A DNA stretch of 39,605 nt. It comes from Zetaproteobacteria bacterium. Its GTDB lineage: Bacteria > Pseudomonadota > Zetaproteobacteria > Mariprofundales > Mariprofundaceae. The notes beneath the pieces are model-generated. The model was not told where the DNA came from. It saw nothing but the letters and a program-made list of their open reading frames with translations, and searched no databases. Made by a program: the position numbers and the translations under genes. The DNA is taken from contig PEAA01000017.1 of assembly GCA_002753275.1 (NCBI GenBank), positions 1-39,605 on the forward strand, written 5' to 3'. This document shows, in pieces, positions 34,640-39,605 of this stretch. Each line of letters starts with the position of its first letter. Position 1 is the stretch's first letter.

Positions 34640-35556
34640 GGTGTGGCTGCTTCTCGGGTGAGGGTCATGAAAGCATCTTCCATGGTGGGTTCTACACGCT
34701 GGATTGCGATGGTTTCATTGGAGTGTGGGCGCAAGAAATTTTGAATATCTTCTGCGTGGATGTCTTGCTCGGTGATGATGCGCAATTGGTGTCCAAAAGG
34801 GTTGAGTAGAATCAGTTGAGGAAGTTTTTTGAGAGCATCGATCCATGCAGGGTGGCCAGAGGTTGTAATCTGGAATATCGCGTAATGTTGGAGCGATGCG
34901 ATAATGACCTCGGGCGCTCCTTGGGCAACGATCTTCCCATGGTGCAAAAATGCCAGTTGATGGCAGCGCTCCGCCTCTTCCATGTAGTGGGTGGTGACCA
35001 CGAGCGTTTTCCCTGCATTGCTGAGTTGATAAAATTGCTGCCATAGCTCTTTTCTTGTGAAGGGGTCGATTCCTGCTGTAGGCTCATCAAGAAAGATGAT
35101 TTGCGGATTATGAACGAGTGCGCAGGCAATGGAGAGCCTGCGTTTATAGCCGCCGGAGAGATTCCCCGCGCGTTGCTTTTGTATCGCAACAAGTTCAAAG
35201 GTTTCGAGTAGCGATTGTAGGTGCGCTTGATCATCGATGCCATAAAGCCCCGCGTAGAAATGTAAATTTTCAGCGACGGTCAGTTCGGGATAGAGAGCGA
35301 AGGATTGTGCCACATAACCAATATGTTGCTTCATTTTTTCGCCATGCTTAGAGAGATCCATGTCGAGTAGCTTTATTTTACCACTGTCAGGGGAAAGGAT
35401 GCCACAGAGCATCCGAAGTAGCGTTGATTTTCCCGCAGCATTGGGGCCTAAAAGGCCAAATATTTCACCGTGGGCAATGGAGAGATGAAGCCCGCCGATG
35501 GCTTGAAAATTGCCAAAACTCTTTTTTAATTGATCGATTTCAATGGCGTTTGGCAA
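34636..35556 (-). CDS. ABC transporter ATP-binding protein (ABC-2 export type)
   Basis: A 306-residue ATPase. Walker A is GPNAAGKST (37-45), the signature LSGGYKRR (133-140), and Walker B IIFLDEPT (153-160), followed by the D-loop GIDP. The GYKRR variant of the signature is typical of ABC-2 exporters of the CcmA/YhhI group. About 90 extra residues at the C-terminus form the accessory domain of that group. It lies 14 bases after the RDD gene and overlaps the permease gene by four bases. Confidence 0.94.
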   Translation of the reverse strand: MPNAIEIDQLKKSFGNFQAIGGLHLSIAHGEIFGLLGPNAAGKSTLLRMLCGILSPDSGKIKLLDMDLSKHGEKMKQHIGYVAQSFALYPELTVAENLHFYAGLYGIDDQAHLQSLLETFELVAIQKQRAGNLSGGYKRRLSIACALVHNPQIIFLDEPTAGIDPFTRKELWQQFYQLSNAGKTLVVTTHYMEEAERCHQLAFLHHGKIVAQGAPEVIIASLQHYAIFQITTSGHPAWIDALKKLPQLILLNPFGHQLRIITEQDIHAEDIQNFLRPHSNETIAIQRVEPTMEDAFMTLTREAATP

Positions 35557-35570
35557 GGGTATTGTGCCTG

Positions 35571-36140
35571 TTAAGCATCACTTTTGGCCAAACGAAAGAC
35601 CCCAGTGCCAGCAACGAGATCATGCAAGGGTTGGCGGCGTTTTGAAATGAGCATGCAGAGCAAGCTAATTGCGGGAATTGCCGCCGAGATAAAAAAGAGT
35701 GTGTGGTGTGTATATCGACCCGAGAGATACAGAAAGGTCATGCTAAGCGCCAACCATGTGATCATCAGTACGGCAAAACGGGCGGATGCCGTGGCGAGGG
35801 TGAGTGGCTCGCCATTTTCGACCATGGCAACGCGCAAGTTCCAAGGACGCATACCGGTTGTTGTTCCCCCTTTGACCCACAAGCCAACAAAGTAGGCGTA
35901 GCAGACCGAGACAAACAACATATATTGCAGCCATTTGGGAGGCATGGCATCGAGGGCGCTGTTGGCAATGGTGAGCGGAATGCCAACGAGCACCATGCTG
36001 ACGCCAATAATAATCATGAAATCATAGCCTGCTGCCAAAAAACGCAGCCCAATACTGCTCAGTTGTGCTTTGCGTCGGGGTGTGGCAGATGGGTTTATAG
36101 CGGGTGGTGTTTGGCGATTTTTACGCGTTGATTTAACCAT
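35571..36140 (-). CDS. RDD family membrane protein
   Basis: A 189-residue protein with a basic N-terminal tail and an RDD domain: LRFLAAGYDFMIII holds the first Arg/Asp pair, GMRPWNLRV follows the second helix, and the end reads LHDLVAGTGVFR. Three to four membrane helices. RDD proteins are of unclear function; some act as Na+/H+ antiporters. The start at 36140 is supported by TTGGAG upstream; the frame stays open to 36206. It overlaps the end of znuB by 46 bases, so it is part of the same transcript. Confidence 0.88.
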   Translation of the reverse strand: MVKSTRKNRQTPPAINPSATPRRKAQLSSIGLRFLAAGYDFMIIIGVSMVLVGIPLTIANSALDAMPPKWLQYMLFVSVCYAYFVGLWVKGGTTTGMRPWNLRVAMVENGEPLTLATASARFAVLMITWLALSMTFLYLSGRYTHHTLFFISAAIPAISLLCMLISKRRQPLHDLVAGTGVFRLAKSDA

Positions 36141-36931
36141 GATAAACTCCAACTGATAAGAAATAAGATGCATAAACTCAATACAATTGTGGCACCAGAT
36201 GGCCAATCATAAGCGTATGAGATCATCATGCCGAGCATCGTTGCTGTGAGTGAACCGATAACGCTGAGAAGCCAGATGTGCAGCATGCTGCGGCCCCAAA
36301 ACCATGCGGTTGCCGCAGGTAAAATAAGCAATCCTGTGGTGAGAACAATCCCTGCAAGTTTGACGCATAAAATGACGGTTAAACCGACAATGGCATAGAG
36401 CATGAGTCGAAGGAACGCGACAGGCATGCCACCCGCTTGCGCGGTGACGGCATCAAAAGCGATGCTCCACCAACTGCGCGCATAAAGGATCAAACTGATC
36501 ATAATGATGGTGCCGATGAAGAGTAGCCAGAGATGCTCTTGTGGCGATGTGGTGAGGATGTTGCCGAACAGAAGTCCGAGCATGTCAACATCCTGGCTGT
36601 TGGCTTTGGCGAGTAGAACGATGCCAAGAGCCATACTTCCTGCAAAGAGAATGCCGGTGCCGCTGTCTTCAGAGATTCCTTCTGTTTTGGGCATGGAGGC
36701 GAGCAGTAGGGCAACCAAGACCGCAACAACAGTCGCCGTTGGTAGCAGAGGTAAGCTCAAGGTGACCGCGATACCCAGCCCCGCCAGTGAGGCGTGTGAA
36801 ACGCCCACGGTTAAAAATGAGAGTCGATGCGCCAGAATCATGCAGGAGATGGATGAGGCGACAAAACCGATTAAAAGCGCAGGCATGAGCGCACCCATCA
36901 TGACAGTGCTGTGGAAAAAATCAGCGATCAA
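36095..36931 (-). CDS. znuB: Zinc/manganese ABC transporter permease
   Basis: A 278-residue inner-membrane permease with about eight hydrophobic helices; VGVSHASLAGLGIA and the later TTGLLILPAATAW block are conserved in the ABC-3 (ZnuB/MntB) family. It forms the channel for metal delivered by the periplasmic binding protein encoded in the same run. It overlaps znuC by four bases and the RDD gene by 46. Zinc is favoured over manganese because the binding protein has a His-rich loop. Confidence 0.93.
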   Translation of the reverse strand: MIADFFHSTVMMGALMPALLIGFVASSISCMILAHRLSFLTVGVSHASLAGLGIAVTLSLPLLPTATVVAVLVALLLASMPKTEGISEDSGTGILFAGSMALGIVLLAKANSQDVDMLGLLFGNILTTSPQEHLWLLFIGTIIMISLILYARSWWSIAFDAVTAQAGGMPVAFLRLMLYAIVGLTVILCVKLAGIVLTTGLLILPAATAWFWGRSMLHIWLLSVIGSLTATMLGMMISYAYDWPSGATIVLSLCILFLISWSLSWLNQRVKIAKHHPL

Positions 36932-37758
36932 TGGCTCTCTCCTCTCTCGGAATGGCGGGCATGGCTATGGGTTGTTTTGGGGGGTTCATGGCAACCAATA
37001 CACCCTTTGTCATGCGCCATGATGTTGATGTGTTCACCATACATCGCTTGCCACACCTCATCGGGGATTGATTCACCACGCATGGCGTGATGATGGATGC
37101 GTTGATTAAGGCACGCGACTGAATCGACATAGTCAGAGATGGCGGCAATATCATGCTCAACCATAATGATCGCGGTGCCTTGCGTATCGCAAAGGTTGCG
37201 CAGTTGACGATAGAGAGCTTCTTGCTGCTTGCTATCGAGTGCGGCGGCGGGTTCATCCAAGATCAATAAGCGAGGCTTGCGTACCAATGCGCGCGCCAAG
37301 CGAACCCGTTGGCGTTGACCTCCGGAGAGTTGACGGAAATCGCGATGGATATGTTCAAGCATGTCAACATGGCGAAGGGCATCTTCAATCGCCTGTCGAT
37401 TTCCCAACGGTTTCCATAGGGGGGAAGCGTACTCTGCAAGCCCCATAGCGACCACTTCATCAACACGCATCGGCAAGCGTGGCTCATGGTCATGCAGCTG
37501 GTGAAGAAAGCCAATATGTTTCCGAATACGGTTTTTATTGAAGCGATTCATGCACTGGCCAAAGAGATCAATGTGCCCATGGGCGGGGGTAATTAGCCCG
37601 GCAATGATTGAAATCAGGGTGCTTTTGCCTGCGGCGTTGGGGCCAACAATCGCCATGAAATGCCCCGCATTCAAGGTAAGATGAATGTCTTTCAATATCG
37701 GTGCATGTTTGGGGCCGAAGCTGACATGCGAGAGTTCGATAACTGGCGCTTTGTTCAA
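36928..37758 (-). CDS. znuC: Zinc ABC transporter ATP-binding protein with His/Cys-rich tail
   Basis: A 276-residue ATPase: Walker A GPNAAGKST (39-47), signature LSGGQRQR (144-151), Walker B LLILDEP (164-170) with the next residues AAALD. The last 34 residues (243-276) are unusual: they hold two cysteines in CIGC and at least six histidines, including HSHARH, which looks like a metal-binding tail that could sense or buffer cytoplasmic zinc. ZnuC proteins commonly have some C-terminal histidines, but the CxxC is notable. ATGA overlaps at both ends. Confidence 0.94.
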   Translation of the reverse strand: MNKAPVIELSHVSFGPKHAPILKDIHLTLNAGHFMAIVGPNAAGKSTLISIIAGLITPAHGHIDLFGQCMNRFNKNRIRKHIGFLHQLHDHEPRLPMRVDEVVAMGLAEYASPLWKPLGNRQAIEDALRHVDMLEHIHRDFRQLSGGQRQRVRLARALVRKPRLLILDEPAAALDSKQQEALYRQLRNLCDTQGTAIIMVEHDIAAISDYVDSVACLNQRIHHHAMRGESIPDEVWQAMYGEHINIMAHDKGCIGCHEPPKTTHSHARHSERGESH

Positions 37759-38624
37759 TGTGTTGTCAGCGCCTTGTCAATGATGGTACGGTTGTTTTTT
37801 GAGAGCATTAACCAATGCTCTTGCGCATTGCCGAGCGCATCCAGATAGATGATGGTGTGAGGGGAAGCGGCTTGGTTGGCGAGCCATTCGAGGGATCGGT
37901 TGTTGTGGTGTTTGTCGCCAATGAGCCACGATTGGGGGTGAGATTCCATGGTTTCAACCGCATGCTCTAAGGCGTGTGGGCCATGTTCATGGTGATGTTG
38001 TTTTGATTCAAGCGTTGCCAAGATGGTTACGCCATTGGCCTCAAAGAGATGATTCCATGCTGGGTGTTGTAAAATAACACCGCTATTTTGCAAGGGGAGG
38101 AGTGTGTTGTGCCACATCACCTCTTCGTCGTTTACACATTCGATCGCAGCGGCAAGTTGCGTTTTGATGAGCTCTTGTTGCGCAGGGAATTGCTTCGCCA
38201 ATGCCGTGGCCAAGATGGGGAGAATGGTGCGCACTTCACTTGGAACCAACCAGCCATGGTCGAGGCTTGGCCATAAATCGAGGCTGTTTTGTTGTTGCGT
38301 GTGGAGTTTCCAGCCACCATCATCGGCGCTCGCACGAATTAATAGCGCTGCGTTTTGTAGTGTTTCAACCTGTTTGGGTGAGAGTTGAAAGTCGTGAGGA
38401 TCACCATTGGCGGTGAGTAGAGAAGTGACTTCTTGATCGGGCATCAACATCTTAACCAGACTCGCAAGGGGGGGGAGCGTGACGATAATGGTGCTGGCAA
38501 ATGCGTGCATGGGTAAGAAAAACATGGCGCAGAGAAGGAGTGCTTTCAACGAATTTCCAGATCGCTTGCATGAGGATGTGGCTGTTGATTGGGTTGAAAC
38601 GGTGAAGGTGAAGGGTAAATTCAT
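37755..38624 (-). CDS. znuA: Zinc ABC transporter periplasmic binding protein
   Basis: A cluster 9 (ZnuA-type) solute-binding protein. The metal-site histidines are visible in DPHDFQLSP, DHGW and HPAWNHLF, and a His-rich loop (SKQHHHEHGPHALEH) marks it as zinc-specific. A signal peptide is present (LLLCAMFFLPMHAFA). The start is uncertain: ATG at 38624 gives 289 residues with a long N-terminal region and lies only 17 bases from the divergent tilS start; TTG at 38549 gives 264 residues and a tidier signal peptide. The frame to 38741 is rejected because it runs over tilS. No Zur-box palindrome is evident in the gap. Confidence 0.88.
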   Translation of the reverse strand: MNLPFTFTVSTQSTATSSCKRSGNSLKALLLCAMFFLPMHAFASTIIVTLPPLASLVKMLMPDQEVTSLLTANGDPHDFQLSPKQVETLQNAALLIRASADDGGWKLHTQQQNSLDLWPSLDHGWLVPSEVRTILPILATALAKQFPAQQELIKTQLAAAIECVNDEEVMWHNTLLPLQNSGVILQHPAWNHLFEANGVTILATLESKQHHHEHGPHALEHAVETMESHPQSWLIGDKHHNNRSLEWLANQAASPHTIIYLDALGNAQEHWLMLSKNNRTIIDKALTTH

Positions 38625-38641
38625 AGAGGTGAAGCATAGGA

Positions 38642-39605
38642 GTGACAGAAGCGTTGAGCAAATTTGATCTTTGCGAAAGTGTGGCATGGCTACAACAAAG
38701 CCCGATCTATAGGCAATTGCCGCAACGGTTGGCAGTGGCATGGTCGGGCGGAATTGACTCGACCTTGCTTCTTTTGACGCTCAAAGAGGCGGGGTTTACC
38801 GTTTTTGCGTGGCATGTGGATCATGCGTGGCATGGAGCATCGGCGGAAAATGCCAAGGCATTAGAACTTTTGGCAGATGCGTGGGCGATTCCCTTTGTGA
38901 AGGTGCGATTATCGTCCCCCTCGGCGAACAATCGCGAAGCCAATGCGCGGTCGGGGCGTTATCAGGCTTTTGTGTCGCTGGCCAAATCCGAGGGGGTGGA
39001 TGCACTATGTCTGGGGCATCATGCCAATGATCAGGCGGAGAGTGTTTGTATGCGGATGTTGCAAGCTTCAGGGGTGAAGGGGCTGCAAGGGATGCACTCG
39101 GTGCGTGCGCAGCAGGGGCTTTCGCTCTACCGGCCGTGGTTGCATGTGCCGCGTCAAGCGATTGAGCGCGTTTTGCACTTGAATCAAATCCCTTATATTG
39201 ATGATCCAAGCAATGAAGATGTTCGCTTGTGGCGCAACCATATTCGTAAGAGCCTTTTCCCTGCGATGTTCGCGGAAGGTGTTGATCCGTTGGCGTTGTT
39301 TCAGCGTTGGCAGTTGCAAGCGGTGCGCGTGGGTGGCGTTGTGTCGGATTTGGTGGAGCAGGTGAATGTTGAATCCATCGATCCGCACCAATGTGCGGTG
39401 TTATGGAAGGATTGGAATCGTGTTACGGCAACTGTTCGCATCTACCTGTTGCAAACGATGTTTACGACCCTTTTGGGCGAGGGGGTTGTACCCGGTCGGC
39501 GCCATCTTCTCGATGTCGAATCCTGGACGCAACGGGGTGGTTTGGGTGGGCTTGATCTCTCACGATGTCGGCTGCAGCGCAAGCAGAAGCGGGTTGTTTT
39601 GCTGG
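38642..39605 (+). CDS. tilS: tRNA(Ile)-lysidine synthase (C-terminus cut by window edge)
   Basis: Converts the wobble cytidine of tRNA-Ile(CAU) to lysidine. The open frame runs from GTG at 38642 to the window edge, 321 codons. The PP-loop SGGIDS is at 35-40, HVDHAWH follows, and GHHANDQAES is the family's second signature. The N-terminal catalytic domain is complete and the linker domain is present; the very C-terminus lies outside. GAGGTG ten bases before the GTG is a plausible ribosome binding site. It is divergent from znuA. Confidence 0.93.
   Translation, partial: MTEALSKFDLCESVAWLQQSPIYRQLPQRLAVAWSGGIDSTLLLLTLKEAGFTVFAWHVDHAWHGASAENAKALELLADAWAIPFVKVRLSSPSANNREANARSGRYQAFVSLAKSEGVDALCLGHHANDQAESVCMRMLQASGVKGLQGMHSVRAQQGLSLYRPWLHVPRQAIERVLHLNQIPYIDDPSNEDVRLWRNHIRKSLFPAMFAEGVDPLALFQRWQLQAVRVGGVVSDLVEQVNVESIDPHQCAVLWKDWNRVTATVRIYLLQTMFTTLLGEGVVPGRRHLLDVESWTQRGGLGGLDLSRCRLQRKQKRVVLL

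Noticed and set aside
38625-38741. Longer znuA frame
   Set aside because: It runs antisense through the start and PP-loop region of tilS, and the signal peptide lies further in.
38796-39209. 137-residue minus-strand frame at the right edge
   Set aside because: Antisense shadow of tilS, whose motifs are clear on the plus strand.
1-39605. CRISPR arrays, tRNA or rRNA genes, prophage or complete transposons
   Set aside because: Reading both strands showed no regularly spaced repeats, no tRNA-like clover pattern and no intact integrase or transposase.

Overview
The window reads as chromosomal core-genome sequence from a Gram-negative proteobacterium. Evidence is an outer-membrane DUF481 protein, lipoprotein signal peptides, a LolA-like protein, LipB, the YceI/cytochrome b561 pair, SlyX, and an xseB-ispA-dxs operon. 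Gene content looks gammaproteobacterial or zetaproteobacterial, but no rRNA or phylogenetic marker here settles the lineage. Coding density is very high: start/stop overlaps of ATGA type are frequent and almost no gap exceeds 200 bases. I saw no tRNA, rRNA or CRISPR array.

Layout. 1-2225 (minus): a cut-off lipoprotein gene and a two-domain acyltransferase resembling bifunctional ornithine-lipid synthases. 2300-2991 is the only clearly accessory stretch: a group II intron reverse-transcriptase scrap, an IS256-type transposase tail with a probable element end, and a decapitated AAA ATPase, followed by an intact gamma-glutamylcyclotransferase-like gene. 3499-6681 (minus): xseB-ispA-dxs-slyX (isoprenoid precursors) with a recognisable promoter. 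6767-13662 (plus): DUF481 porin-like protein, lipB, pssA, leuA, an unknown helical membrane protein, carA, a zinc-ribbon membrane protein and an ElyC-like protein. 13672-16727 (minus): coaX, birA, nadC and a membrane protein (cofactor genes).

16817-20599: a minus-strand redox cluster (cytochrome b561, YceI, old yellow enzyme, cupin) divergent from a LysR regulator, with TTGATT-type repeats between them. 20651-24809 (plus): DUF502 protein, rpiA, queA, nadE. 25004-29184: cold-shock protein, then ppx facing ppk1; ppk1 has a well-placed Pho box. 29315-32622: a small alkyltransferase-like protein and a large CAP-domain lipoprotein with HYR-like repeats. 32694-38624 (minus): one tightly overlapping seven-gene run znuA-znuC-znuB-RDD-ABC ATPase-ABC-2 permease-LolA-like. 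tilS begins divergently at 38642 and leaves the window.

No complete, clearly novel defence or mobile system is visible. The most notable items are the layered mobile-element scar, the Pho box of ppk1, the fusion of a zinc importer operon with an ABC exporter plus LolA-like protein, and the LysR-linked redox cluster.
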